Source of the DNA: Isochrysis galbana
Lineage: Eukaryota; Haptophyta; Isochrysidales; Isochrysidaceae
Direction: 5' to 3'
DNA length: 64,000 nt
Assembly (NCBI GenBank): GCA_018136815.1
Contig: CM030939.1
Coordinates: 3,279,419 to 3,343,418, forward strand
Of the stretch, positions 40,805 to 52,273 are shown one piece after another. Position 1 is the stretch's first letter. Each line of letters opens with the position of its first letter. Position numbers and translations under genes: made by a program. The notes beneath the pieces were generated by a model. The model saw only the letters and a list, made by a program, of their open reading frames with translations. It was not told the origin of the DNA and did not search any database.

Positions 40805-41977
40805 CGTCAGAGTTTTATTGTTGTGTTAGTATAACCTTAGTGCTGCGGGACCGTAGCCCTTCGACGGCAACGGAGCCCCTCCCCCGCGATGGGGGTGTGC
40901 GCGGTTGGCGCATGGCTCGTTCGGTGTATGTGGCTAGGAATGCTAGCTAACAAGATGTCATACGACGCTATCTCTTAAGAGGCGGCTGGAAGCACCTGCA
41001 AAGGTGCTTCGAGACCCTTTTTTATTCCTAGCATATTGGCGGCCCCTTGGAGCCTAGAGAACACTAAAATTGAGCTGGAGCCTTGCCATCAATATGGAGG
41101 ACTAGTCTTATGCATAAGATGGAGTCGCATCGCCCGAAATTTGCTCCCATGACCTGATCGGTGGCGATGCTGCCGATGAGCCGGCGTCGCACGTCGTTCA
41201 CAACGCATGCTGCAGGAGATCGAGTCAGAGTTCACAACTCTCATCAAGATTATACGTGTCGGGGGCATTTATTGATGCTGAGTAATCTAAGCCTTACAAA
41301 TCATACACAAGATGAACTGCTCACAAACCCTTTGGACCAGAATATTTCATGGGCAAAGCGTTCCCCTTTGAGACAGACCACATACAAGCGAGCGGAGACG
41401 AGCACACAACACACAAAAGCATTCAGACTGCACGTGCGCGCATTGCAGTGGACTGCCTGCGCGTCGCCGTGGCCAGCGCGCAGGCAGCCCATATGTGTCT
41501 AGCCATAACACTCCCTGATCGGGCGCGCAGACACAGACAGCCTGCCGTAAAATTGCTGGCTCGTGCTCGTGCGCTGCGCCATTGCCGCTGCAGCAGCTAG
41601 CCGCCAACACCAGCAGCCACTCGCCCGCCACTGTGGCGATCGGAACGTGCCGACCCACAAACAAAGGCAACCAGGCTTGTCAGTCCCCCTTCCCACCGCC
41701 TAGATGTTCGCCCATCTGCTCGTGAAAGGTGAAGCACCTTTCGCGGAGCGCGCATGCAGCGCCGCCCAGGTGACACAAATGGTGACCTAGCTCGCGCTGC
41801 GCGTCGAGCTGGGGGCTAGGGCCAAGATATGATGGGTGAGGGGTATGGAGACGCCCTCCCATGCCGCTACAGCCGCCAACGAGGTGGTCTGAGAGGCATG
41901 GGAGGGCACGGCGCGGCGCGGCAACGGCGTGCAGCACCTCCGAAGGTGCTTCGCCTCTTAAGAGATAAGTTCTAACG
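40805..41977 (+). repeat. 178-bp repeat R1 interrupted by a TA-flanked element
   Basis: 40805-40970 and 41966-41977 together make one R1 copy; the gap is the element 40971-41965. The repeat ends 44 bp before the first candidate ATG of the MRG15-like gene, in the same orientation. Confidence 0.85.
40971..41965. mobile_element. 995-bp DNA element with TA target duplication
   Basis: Inserted in R1: other R1 copies read CGACGCTATAAGTTC, here the sequence is CGACGCTA, element, TAAGTTC, so TA is duplicated. Terminal inverted repeats are TCTCTTAAGAGGCG, containing the palindrome CTCTTAAGAG. Just inside both ends sit hairpins built from AGCACCT and AGGTGCT. No transposase; open frames inside are short. 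The TA duplication fits Tc1/mariner-type or related superfamilies. A non-autonomous copy. Confidence 0.88.
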
Positions 41978-42020
41978 CTTCTCTTGCTTGCTCCCTGCGC
42001 GCCCCGCCGCCGCGAGTTGA

Positions 42021-43254
42021 ATGCGCGCGATGGACTCTGCAGGGTACGAGATCGGTCAGACGGTCTATGCGTACCACGGCCCGCTGCTCTTCAAGGCGGA
42101 GGTGCTCGAGATGCAGGAGAAGATGGCGAGTGGCACCTCTGGAGCGCCGCCCATCAAGGTGCGCCTCTGCCGCGTCCATTATGAAGGGTGGGACGACCAC
42201 TGGGACGAGTGGGTGCCTGTCTCCAGATTGATCAAGGACCTCAAGAAGGGCGAGGAGCTGCAAAAACAGCGGATCAGGGAGTTCAAGCGCGCGCACAACA
42301 AGCGTAAGGCTCAGCAGGAGGGCTCAACTGCCGAAAGCGGCTCGTCAGTGGGCGGTGTGGCTGAGACTGCATGTGGAGCCACCCCTGAGAGCTCAAACAA
42401 GAAGGCAAAGGGTGGTGTGGAACCGGGTGATGCGGCAATCGCTGCGGAGATCAGGGAGCAGCTCCGGCTTCCTCAAAATCTTAAGCTCAAGCTGGTCGAA
42501 GACTGGGAACGAATCTCCCGTGAGAAAAAGCTAGTCCCGCTGCCCCGAAATCCCTCGATCGAGACCGTGCTATTAGACTTTGTCGCTGCCAAGGCAAAGC
42601 GGTCCAGTCACGAACGGCTGTACACCGAAGTTTGCGATGGTCTGCGGTCATATTTCAATCAGGTACTACGTCCTCCAGACGATCCGGCCGTTCCCCGAGG
42701 CGCACTGCAGTATCTTGATGACGGCTCATCGTTCTGGTGTCCCTATCGTTCCGGTTCCCACATAGGCCCTTGGTCAAATCTTGCTCTACAAGTATGAGCG
42801 CCGTCAGTTTCAAACTATTCGACAGGATGTGTGTGCAGCGCATGGCTCGTGCAACCTTGGCATCGCACATTCCAATCCCTCGCCTCTTCTGTCCCGTTGA
42901 CCGGTGTGCCCGTGTTTCCTGTGTTACAGCCCAAACACAAGGACAAGCCTCTTGTTGAACTCTATGGTGCAGAACATCTTCTCCGACTAGCCATGAAACT
43001 TCCTGACCTCCTTGCTCATGCGAAACTTCAACGGGAACACATGACGGTGAGATGCTTAATTCGCACGCTTGGTATCTTCTAGCCCCAACGTTATGGAGAT
43101 GACAGCACCACACACCACCATCCCTTCACTTCAGGTGTTGTTGGCCAAGCTGATGGAGCTTCTCAAGTTTCTACAATCCAACAAGGCCAAATACTTTGTG
43201 CAAGAATACGACACGCCTGATGCCGAATACCTCGCTTGGTGGGGGAATGAATGA
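42021..43254 (+). CDS. MRG15/EAF3-like chromatin protein
   Basis: Four exons, 42021..42662, 42766..42828, 42930..43046 and 43135..43254, all phase 0, give 313 residues (310 from ATG 42030). The N-terminal chromo-barrel (about 8-75) includes VYAYHGPLLFKAEV and HYEGWDDHWDEWVP. The C-terminal MRG domain reads YFNQALGQILLYKYERRQF, then VELYGAEHLLRLAMKLPDLL and VQEYDTPDAEYLAWWGNE. MRG15/EAF3 reads methylated histone H3K36 and joins NuA4-type acetyltransferase and Rpd3S-type deacetylase complexes. The linker is Ser/Gly-rich. R1 with its inserted element lies directly upstream, so the insertion may affect the promoter. Confidence 0.9.
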
Positions 43255-44091
43255 GCCGTGAGCTGGGTGTGTTTATTGGAGTCGTTTTGGTCAAGGATAG
43301 TCAAGGAAAGTTCAGATGCCCAACAAAAGGGAGGTCGTTGTTGTTGTAGACTGCAGGGTAGCAACACCCAACACTAAACACGACCTTTCAGCGTCCTGAT
43401 GGGTAGCTTTCAATGTGCACGCGCTGACGCGATGAGAGACGTTGAAAGCCTTATTGATTGTGATGTGCTGCTTCAACTGCGTTCAGATACTTGACGATTC
43501 GAGGGTTGAGCACGTGGCGGGGCAGTTCGCAGCGGCTTTACGTATACTCCCGGAATGCGGCGAGGCGGGCCAGCTGCCGCACGCCTCCCCTAGATTATGA
43601 TTATGGAAAACACCGCCTACCTCTTATTCAGTGGTGCCACCATCAGGATTTGACTCATCCATGTCTCCTCGCGGCGGCGGCGGGGGTCGTTCCTCCCGCC
43701 CCCGCGCCCCGCGCCCGCGCGCGTTCCGGTAGCACTATAGCGAAAGCCTAGAACTAGAGCAGAGGCGCAAACTGCAAACTCTGATGACACACGACAGGAC
43801 CGCACTGGAAGGAAAGCGATAACGAGGGAAGGATTCCTACGAGCACTCAACGAAAGAATAACATTTTATAATAAAAACATCTGAGTCATAGTGTCATAGT
43901 ACCACGTACTACTGCTAATGCCACTACCACTTCCAGTGAGAGCACTGCATTTGCATTCGCCTGGTTCTATTTCTATGTTCTATGAGGTTCGGGTCTTGCT
44001 CGTTGCGCCGTGGGGTGTAGTAAGGGCTCTCTATGTGCATCATAAGCTACACCTATAACGAGAGGGAGAGATGGCCCCACTTTTTAGTATA
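43255..44091. other. Gene-free stretch
   Basis: 3' flank of the MRG15-like gene. A CGGCGGCGG and CCGCGCCCCGCGCCCGCG patch lies at 43673-43722. No gene. Confidence 0.4.
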
Positions 44092-44333
44092 ATGAGAGGC
44101 CCGCCGGAGGTGAAGCCGAAGCCTACGCTGTGCGCACATTGCTAGCCAGACAGATACTCGACACTAGCAAATGTGTTCAACACTGTTCATAGTGTTCAGT
44201 CGCCGCTTTATGATGAGAGGCCCGCCGCAGGCGAAGCCGAAGCCTACGGTGTGCGCACATTGCTAGCCAGACAGACACTCGACACTGGCAAATGTGTTCA
44301 ACACTGTTCATAGTGTTCAGTCGCCGCTTCGTG
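44092..44333. repeat. 121-bp tandem duplication
   Basis: ATGAGAGGCCCGCC begins units at 44092 and 44213. Both contain GCACATTGCTAGCCAGACAG and GTTCAACACTGTTCATAGTG. Identity is high, so the duplication is recent. Confidence 0.88.
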
Positions 44334-45372
44334 ATCTTTTTGTTCTTGTTCAACTGCTCGTTGTTGTTCTTGTTCGGCTCAGAGGCTTGTTGCTAAGTGT
44401 TGTTCTTATTCAGAATCTGAACAGTGTTCAGCGCTTAACGTTAAGCAGCTCTAGCTTCAAGTGCAGACTTTGCTGCACCAGTGCACCGGCGCACCGGCTT
44501 GATTGACAGTTCCCCCAATGGGGTTGGAATTATGACTGGCTTGGCCTGTGCCTCGTGCTTGCGCACGAGGTCAGCGCCTCGGCTGTGTAGGGTCCCAGCC
44601 TGATGGCTTTCTCTATGGGGTGCGGCTGTGAGCCGACTTTGTTCTCTGGCTGGAGTCTCTGGGAGGGTGCAGCCATTGCTGGCAAAAAGGAGATGTGGGT
44701 TGTGTGGGCCATGGCTGGCCTTGCTGTGCCCGCTTGTGCTCAGTTGTCGGGTGGTGGCACGGGGCGTGCCTCGTGCGCACCTTGGTCGGGAGATCGCCCT
44801 CTCGCGGGAGCTTCGAGTGCGCGGGGTTGAGCATGGCTCGATCGTCCGTCGCGGCGGCAGGAGAGGCGGAGCGGCGCGCGCTCCATGACCCTATTGCTTT
44901 AACAATAGTTACCATGGTCCCTACTATAACAATACGTTGTAGGTTGAGCCAGAGGATGCCGCTCGTACGTACGGCGCCCCGCGGCGGAGAGGGGGGGCTT
45001 CGAACCTCGATTCGCCCCCTCCAAAATCGCAGGCTGAAAGGACACTCCAAGATGAGGGCACACAACGCCTGCACACAACAATAGCAATATCGCAGACTCA
45101 GACATTCGCGCAGGCTCAGCACAGCATACACAAGCATGCACCATGAATACGCGACAAAACAGCATGACATGTAGCGTGTAGCCCCCACATGGGACCTACA
45201 GTGACACAAACCGTAAATGCTAGAGTAGTGGATGTCACGAAGTGCAAGCGGTTACTGCTTCGGTGAGTAGGCGAAATGTCCAGCGCGCCGTCGCGGTGGA
45301 GGGGAGGGACTCTAGCGTAAGATCTATCACAATCTCTTCCCTGGTCCCTTATGTCGGTGGCAAGACTAGTCA
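44334..45372. other. Gene-free stretch
   Basis: No supportable gene. The hairpin CCTCGTGC, TTGC, GCACGAGG lies near 44550. CDC45 ends at 45373 on the minus strand, so this is its 3' flank. Confidence 0.4.
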
Positions 45373-48300
45373 CTAGACGGCATCGTAATTGAGTACGACG
45401 CCTTCAAGGAAGTTCTTGAGATCATCGGACTGGACAACAACCACGGATGCATCGAACGCCTCATGAGCTACACGTGCCTGACAAGGGGCGAGGTGGAGAT
45501 GGTAAGATTGAGCTCGACAGCAAGGTCCCAACCTAGATGGCGAGTAATGCCACACGAGCAATGACGGGCGTCATCATTAAGGCACGAACACCATCAACGC
45601 TAGAAAGGTGCCAAAAGAAGAGATGAGAGCCAAAACGTCGCTAAATAAATGCTGAGGCTCTCACCTTGACACGAGGATCCCGTGCTGCCTCATGGAAGGC
45701 ATTGCCGAACGAATTGCGCCCGCCGGTTCGCCAGTATCGCGCCGAGCCAAGGACAGCCACTACAAGGTGTGTGCGGTCTCTCTTAGGAGCAGCAAGCAAA
45801 ACTGGTATCGGCTCCTTTCCACCTCCACGGGTCTCGCGAAGAGCGTCCGCAAGGAACAACGCCAACTTCGTGAGCGCCTGTACATGAACAAACTTATCTG
45901 TCTCGACTGACTCGCGCAAGATGACTTGGAAGTAATCTCCCAGTTGTTCGAATTGCTTGGCGCTTAGGACACGATTGCCGCAGGTGATCAGCCCCTTTAG
46001 TAGTTCTTTGGAGCGCTCGATTCCGGCTCGTTGTGTGCCCTCCCTAGAAGTGCTTGACCGCGTCAGCATACCAAGTGCCTCGCCGAAAGCTCGCGCAAGC
46101 GCAGCATCCTCTGCCTCTCGCAGAGCCTCGGCGTCGGCGTCATCGGCCAGTCGCGTAGCAATCGGCACTTCCAGCTGCGCGTCAATGCAATAGACCATGT
46201 CTGCGGCCGTCATCGTCGAGTTGAGGCCGTAATTGGTCATGCGGCGAATGGATGGATAGGTGAGATTCAGCAAGCCGTACTCTGATCCATAAAGCACCAT
46301 CTGATTGACAGAAGGATGGGCGATGGGACGGCGAGGCGTTGACAACAAACTTGTGAGGATGAAGCGTTGTGGACACGGGTTGGATTGACGTGCTAAGGTG
46401 CGAGCTGAGAACTTCTGCCATGCAGATTGGATCCGACTTTGCGAGCGGGCATACCATCTCGTGAAGTGTCTCTCGAGTTTCAGGTCTCATGTAAGCGTAG
46501 GCTTGACCACACTCTTCTAACGGTATTCCCATTCTGCACAGCCATGTCTTTAGATTGTCCCTCCCCTTCTTCGACCACAACCCAAGCCGTGTGGCGATGT
46601 ATGGCGAATTGCTCATGGCATCGAATAGTGTCCAATGACGCATCAGTGAGAGGCGAAGCTCTTGCACAGACTCCAGGCGCATGGCCGAGTGTATGTGCTG
46701 CGCAACCGCGACCGTCGTTTCGCTACAAGCGCACAAAATGGCACATGTAAGAATACAGACCGCGGTGGTAGATGGATGGCAAGGCTGCACCGCGGTATCA
46801 GCTGATGCGTGCCATCAGGGACTTCACACCTGTTCGCATCGTAGACTTCGGTGGTTTCGAGATCCCCCTCTTGGTTGAGCGCGGCCACCTCTTCCTGGAG
46901 GAGTTGAGCCGACTTGACATACCTCTCATATTCCACGCGTTCGTGAACTAGCTGGTCCGTCAACCCCACGCACGCAAGCCATAGCATCGGGTTCGATGTG
47001 CGGTTGAGATCGGTGACGAGTTGGTACATCAGCATTGATGATGCAGGACCATACCTACACCACAGTGTCGCGAGCAGGCAATGGAATGCGCATCGTGCAC
47101 ATCGGATACGCTCTACCACGGAGCGAGCAGGCCAAAAGGTCCATGGGACTGCCCACGGCTTTTTCACGCCCGTATGGTCCAGCTTGGCTATGCGCGGGCC
47201 GCATGAGCGCATAAGAAGAGAAATGGAGCGTACGGATTTTTCATTCCGCAAATGGAGCGCACCAAGAGACAGAGTAGTAGCGATTGAGTAGACGTCTCAT
47301 TGCATGGAACTGAGCAGCGCGCGAGTCCGGTGAAAGCTGCGCGTACTCATTTTGGTCCAGCCTCCTACGCTGAGCGGGCCGCTGCGTATCCTCATCCTCA
47401 TCCTCCTCATCTGCAAATTCCTCATCTTCAATGATGAACTGCATCTCAACGAGCTCCTCAAGCTCGGGGCTGGCGTCATCCATGCTTACCACACAGCTGC
47501 AACGGCAGAAAGGGTATTGCGTGGGCCAAAGTCAACCATCATAATGCTTCTGTCAGTGCGTTGCGCGTCGGACTACGGGAGCAGCAAGCAAGATCAGCCA
47601 GACATCTTACATCCGTTCATCATGGACAACATTTTGCAAGTTGAGTGGCCGGTGGCTGTCCAATATCCACCATCTGCAAAAGACGTGAACAAACGATGCA
47701 ATTACAGACGTTAGCAGAGCAATCAGCTGTGTCGTCAGAAGTATTCAACGGGCGCAGATTAGTTGCGGTCTGCGCGCTCCAACATGCAGGCCATTTGAGA
47801 AGGCGGTTCATTGCATGAGGCCGTCAATTTGTTGCCCAGAGCAAATGTGCAGCCACAGATGGCAGGTGTAATCGCTCAAGTCAGCCTCTATGACGTGTGC
47901 CTCAAACGGGAAGTAGCAGGGCGCGAACGTCACCTGCACTCAGGATCCGGTGTCTCATCAAAGCTTCGCACGCCCTCTGGGCGTTCGGCATCGGCGTCAT
48001 TGAGCTTAGCCTGTGCGTTGGAAGCGAAGCAAAGGTCGGAGCTCCCGTATGCCAGCAGCATGCTGCTTCGTATGCTAAAAGGGCCACCTCCGCGCTGCCC
48101 ATTGAACATCATGCTCCGAGTTCTGAGCAACGTCCGAGCTGACCCACGCGCTAGCCAGCACCAATGGCATGTCCCCCCGCTAAACGTCAATCTTCCAAAC
48201 CGTGCACAGCATCACGCGCTGTCTGTGCTCCTTGACTCACCTGAAGCTCCTCACATAAGTTAATAATGCTGCCGCAATTGAGCATCACGATATTGCGCAG

Positions 48301-48858
48301 CTGCGGGTATCAGCGAGGCGCGGGCATAACTTTGTGGCAAGGCAAGTTCTGGTGCCACTACATTCAGTCAGCCAACTTGCTGCTGATGCCCACACTGCAG
48401 GCAGCTTGCTTGGCTGCACTGGCCTCACCTCCGCATCGTCGGCGATGTCGTTCACAAAGATCTCCTGCAGCATCCCGTAGTCGCGCAAAGGTTTTACTTT
48501 GTGTGACACTTCGTCTTGCTCGAGGAGTTTCTGCTCATGCACGTGTAGCACAGAGTCAGGAACGACAGGTATGTGAACAAATCATACAGACTGGCTAACA
48601 GCCGCCCACAGCGTCCAATAAGAGCCACACTGCGATAAGTTGGGCAGGTTCAGGCACGCCCGCGTGCTTGCCCCTGGCGCTCCCACATGCGCGCGTCAGC
48701 ACAGCCAAGCTGGAGCTCACCGTAAGCATTGCGCACGCAGCAACAGCGTCCGCATCGACGGCAACAAGGATCAGGACAGTGATCGCGTCGGAGCTCGAGG
48801 CTGCGCACGCCTTGATGCGCTCGTGCATCTGGACGACCTCCTCTCCGCGAATGAGCAT
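45373..48858 (-). CDS. CDC45: CDC45 replication initiation factor
   Basis: Ten proposed exons: 48858..48721, 48530..48429, 48300..48241, 48010..47934, 47673..47611, 47496..47263, 47054..46830, 46722..46413, 46300..45665 and 45477..45373, giving 649 residues. CDC45 joins MCM2-7 and GINS in the CMG replicative helicase. Landmarks: LILVAVDADAVAACAMLT (strand and DxD of the DHH-like fold), IVMLNCGSIINLCEEL, WWILDSHRPLNLQNV, the acidic stretch IIEDEEFADEEDEDED, LWLACVGLTDQLVHE, MSNSPYIATRLGLW, MTAADMVYCIDAQLE and RNSFGNAFHEAARD. The fold is related to RecJ/DHH phosphoesterases; in CDC45 it is thought inactive. The exon 4 boundaries and the exon 8 end are the weakest. Human CDC45 has 566 residues. 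It is transcribed away from NSE3. Confidence 0.88.
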
Positions 48859-49352
48859 CGCGCGGGCCACGGGGCGTGCTCTCGCTCCCTCTCGGCCCGG
48901 GCGGCCCCTCGGCGCCCCAACAGTTAGGCGGTTTGGCGCTCTCCCCCACTCCCCCTCCAAGCTCTCCCCCAGGGCCCCCCTCCACCCGACCGAAGGGCGC
49001 GAAAACACCCCTGCACTTCCCCCCCCCCCCCCTCTTCCCCTCCCCTCCCCCCCGTCTCTCTCCTCTCTCGGCATCTCTCGCGCCTCCGACGACTCCCACT
49101 CCTTCTCCCTCTCTCTTACTTTAATAGCACGGATGATTCCCTCGAGTTGTATCGGTCCCTTCTCACACTCCCCACGCCCTCCCTCTCTGCCGCCTGCCTT
49201 CCAACACCTCTCCTCCTGCATCGCCCTTTCCTTCTCCCGCCTCCCGCCCCTCCAGCACAGGAGGGCTTGGCTGCCAAAATCGGCTGCACGGGTTCCGCCC
49301 CCCGCCCCCGCCCAACCCTTCCCCCCCCTCCCCCGCCCCACCCCGGCGCACG
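48859..49352. promoter_or_regulatory. Shared intergenic region between CDC45 and NSE3
   Basis: The two divergent start codons are 494 bp apart, so a bidirectional promoter is likely. The plus strand carries a C- and pyrimidine-rich tract (49017-49075) and TACTTTAATAGCA near 49118. No TATA box stands out. The minus-strand frame continuing upstream of the CDC45 start is composition-driven. Confidence 0.5.
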
Positions 49353-50314
49353 ATGCCTCGTAAGCGAGGACTATCCGAAGCCGAGGTGGACGACTACGCC
49401 GACTCGCAACCTTCCCAGCAGAGCTCTCAGCTGCCCCCAATCTCGCCGGATGAGCTGGAGAAGCTTATCGATCTCGCCTGCCGCCATGCTCTCCTCCGCG
49501 AGCACTCGCGCAAGCCACTCAACAGGGCGGACCTGAAGGACGCGGTGCTCGGCAAGGACCGTCCGGATCGTGGAGGCAAGATCCTTAGGGCTGTGATTGC
49601 CGGCACCAACGAGCGGCTTCTCGAGCTCGCCGGGCTCGAGCTTGTGTGGGCCAACTCAGCTGGTGAGGCCGATGACTCGGCGGCTGGTCCCTCTCAGACA
49701 GGTGCATCACAGATGGATGCTACACAAGACGCTGGGAAGGCAGTGAAGACGAGTGCCGCTGCCGGCAAGCTAATCATGATCAATCGATTGCAGAACGCTC
49801 TGGTCCCTGCAGTTGCGATCGGCACATCTGTCTACCACGCTTTCGTGGAAGTGATTTTGACGCTTGTTGTGGACAATGGTGGACGGATGTCTGAAATTGA
49901 CCTTCACGAGATGTGGCTGCCTAAGCTGGGGCTCAAAGAAATGGAGACACTACCTGGATGTGGCAGTGTCAAGGTGCATGCTGCTACGCCAGCTCACTGG
50001 TCCCAGGCACCTTCCATCCATGAAGAGAATGATGTTGCATGCCTCTAGCAACCGGGCGATGTGTTTGCAAGTGTGGTATCGATCCTATCACAGTCCTCCA
50101 ATATTCCGATGAATTTGTCCTTCCCACAGTCTTCCTTCACTGCCACTTATTTCTACTTCCTGCATCTCAGGTCGGGGATCTCGTCTCTAAGCGCATGGTC
50201 AGCGAGGGCTTCTTGAGCAAGACACATGGAAATCTCGCTATTGGCCCTCGTTACTATTTGTCGCGCAACACAGAAGCGGCCACCAACTTTCGTCGCGATC
50301 AGCTTGAGGCTTGA
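49353..50314 (+). CDS. NSE3: NSE3-like MAGE subunit of the SMC5/6 complex
   Basis: Exons 49353..49973 and 50171..50314, with a 197-bp intron (GTGCAT to TCAG), give 254 residues. The MAGE homology domain is recognisable: LLREHSRKPLNRADLKDAVL, ERLLELAGLELVW, VILTLVVDNGGRMSE and, at the end, RMVSEGFLSKTHGN with IGPRYYLSRNTEA, matching the WGPR motif of MAGE winged helices. In most eukaryotes the single MAGE protein is NSE3, which with NSE1 and NSE4 forms the DNA-binding and ubiquitin-ligase module of SMC5/6 in DNA repair. The N-terminal 35 residues are Ser/Gln-rich. It is divergently paired with CDC45. Confidence 0.82.
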
Positions 50315-50955
50315 TGCAGACAAAGGCAACCGGGATTCAAAGACCCATAGATTATTCATTCCATCTTCGTCCGATATCGCTCTGAGATCTCCTTATGTGA
50401 CTGGCCGAATGTCGCGGCAGGTGCCATCAGCAATGGCCGAATGGGGGTGGCATTCCTTACCAGGCACATTCATGTGCGCACATGGAATTACGTTCGCACG
50501 CATTTGAGTAAGTGGCACCGCATACCTTATGATTCTGCCGAGACCTTGTGCAACAGGCGCAGTTCCATGTGTTGGACCTCGCACTTTTCTTGCCCCTAAT
50601 TTCATCTATCAAGTGTTCGCGACGAGTGTGAACCAGTCGCTCACAAGAGCAACTATCGGATTGTAGTACGGCCTTAGTAATGCCGCGTTTCCTCGTCGTA
50701 CACACGTCATATCTTGTGGCCGCTACCGCCTCTTTTCCCATGCAGTATGGGCTGGACACGAAACGCGGGGATGCGGCTAGCAATTAGCATTCTTGATTTG
50801 TTGAGTGACTCGTCGCCAAACAAACACGTGCACATAAAAAAAACGTCGGAAGATTCTGGGTTACACACCTACTAGACTAGGGTACTTCCCTCTCCCTACT
50901 GACATCGCCCTTAACTTCCCTTCCCTCCACCTCCTTTTCTTTCTTACTTCATTCC

Positions 50956-51859
50956 GAACACATCACACACAGAAGCAGAAGAATCGGGACCAGGAATAGA
51001 TTCGCGGACAGTCAGACGAGTATGTGCAGATTATGCCACCGACACCGTGAGGACTCTTGCCGCCTAGCGTGGTGTCCCGCTACAAAAGTAATATTCGAAA
51101 CCATAGATGCCATCTCTAACTACACGCCCTGCCCGAAAAGGACAAGAGTGCAAAAAGTTAAGGATAGCGACTATTTGCTTATCCCGGCACGTCTGCCCCC
51201 GACAACTTGAAGACTCTCTACATAATAGCATGGAAATATATCATCAGAGACTTCTATAGGGTAGAATTCGAGTCATACGAATTTCACCATATACCAACTC
51301 TAGAAGCCACGCTCGTAAGGTTTACCACTCTGGTGCGAGGCCACGCCCCGCCAAACCTCCACAGCTGTGCGAGAACCCGCAAGGCTTCCCAGGGAAGAAA
51401 ACCAAAGATCAAAACTCCGATAGAATTAAGCGCCCCCATATTTGAAACAGACAAAAGGGGTAGGCTAAGAATGAAAACAAACCTTAACCTCGTAGCAGAA
51501 ACCCTCGGACCTCGGACTCACAGAGCGACTCGCCTAAGATGTAACCACACCCCGCCCCAAATGCCAAATGCTAACACCCCGACACACGACCGAGCAAGAC
51601 CACTTGTCGGGGACACGGCAACCGAGAACCACCGAAGAGAAACAGCCACCCAGCGCATCAGGAGGAAGACGAGAATACTCGCTGGGGGCCGGTGCACCCC
51701 GCCCACCCGACTCCCCCCTACAACCCGAGCCCCTACGTAGAGCACAAGGGGAGCTGCCGCGAGGCGGGAAGTGAGGGAGAGGGGAGGGAAAGGGCGTGGC
51801 TACAGAAGCGAAACCTAGTGCCACGCGCGAGGCGAGAATGTTAAAAGGTTTTTTTTCCC
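50956..51859 (+). repeat. 5'-truncated ORF-bearing retroposon
   Basis: Tail GGGCGTGGCTACAGAAGCG to GAGAATGTTAAAAGG plus T-run, flanked by TACTTCATTCC at 50945-50955 and 51860-51870 (11 bp). The C-terminal coding part KPKIKTPIELSAPIF and MKTNLNLVAETLG is present around 51400-51520. The hairpin head is absent. The left limit rests on the short duplication. Confidence 0.65.
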
Positions 51860-52273
51860 TACTTCATTCCTTTGTCCTTGGTATCCGGGGTTCGGCTCAG
51901 GTGCGCTACCATCTACCATGAGCCTGGTTCAGAGTGCGGGTTCCGGGCAGCCCTATTGCTTTGCTGGTCGAGTGTCGAGTGTGGTCGTACGGCTGATGGG
52001 CCTCGGGCTATTTCATCTCACTCGCACGTGATGGCCGCCGGTGTGTCTCTGTGAGTGTTTGTCCAGCCGCGGTGAAGCTCGTCTCAGGTATGTTTTAAGA
52101 CGGGTCCCTCGTCCCTCGGCACTTATTGTATATGCCACCCCCATCGACCATCGAGGTGGTTAGTGCTTGGAGCTCCAAACTAGGTTCTAAATTTCCTCGT
52201 GTGCCTAGTGTGAACAATGGTTATATATCGTTTATGTCGATCACGCTTGTGTTGCGCTTCTTCATCCAGAAAG

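Noticed and set aside
44545-44570. Hairpin CCTCGTGC-TTGC-GCACGAGG as a terminator or small RNA
   Set aside because: No transcript context and no T-run. An isolated 8-bp stem is expected by chance in this composition.
44613-45209. 198-codon minus-strand ORF
   Set aside because: Cys/Tyr-rich start and Pro/Arg-rich end without domain character; overlapping frames on both strands look equally open.
48859-49440. In-frame extension upstream of the CDC45 start
   Set aside because: Gly/Arg/Glu low complexity opposite pyrimidine-rich promoter DNA, and it would overlap the NSE3 start.
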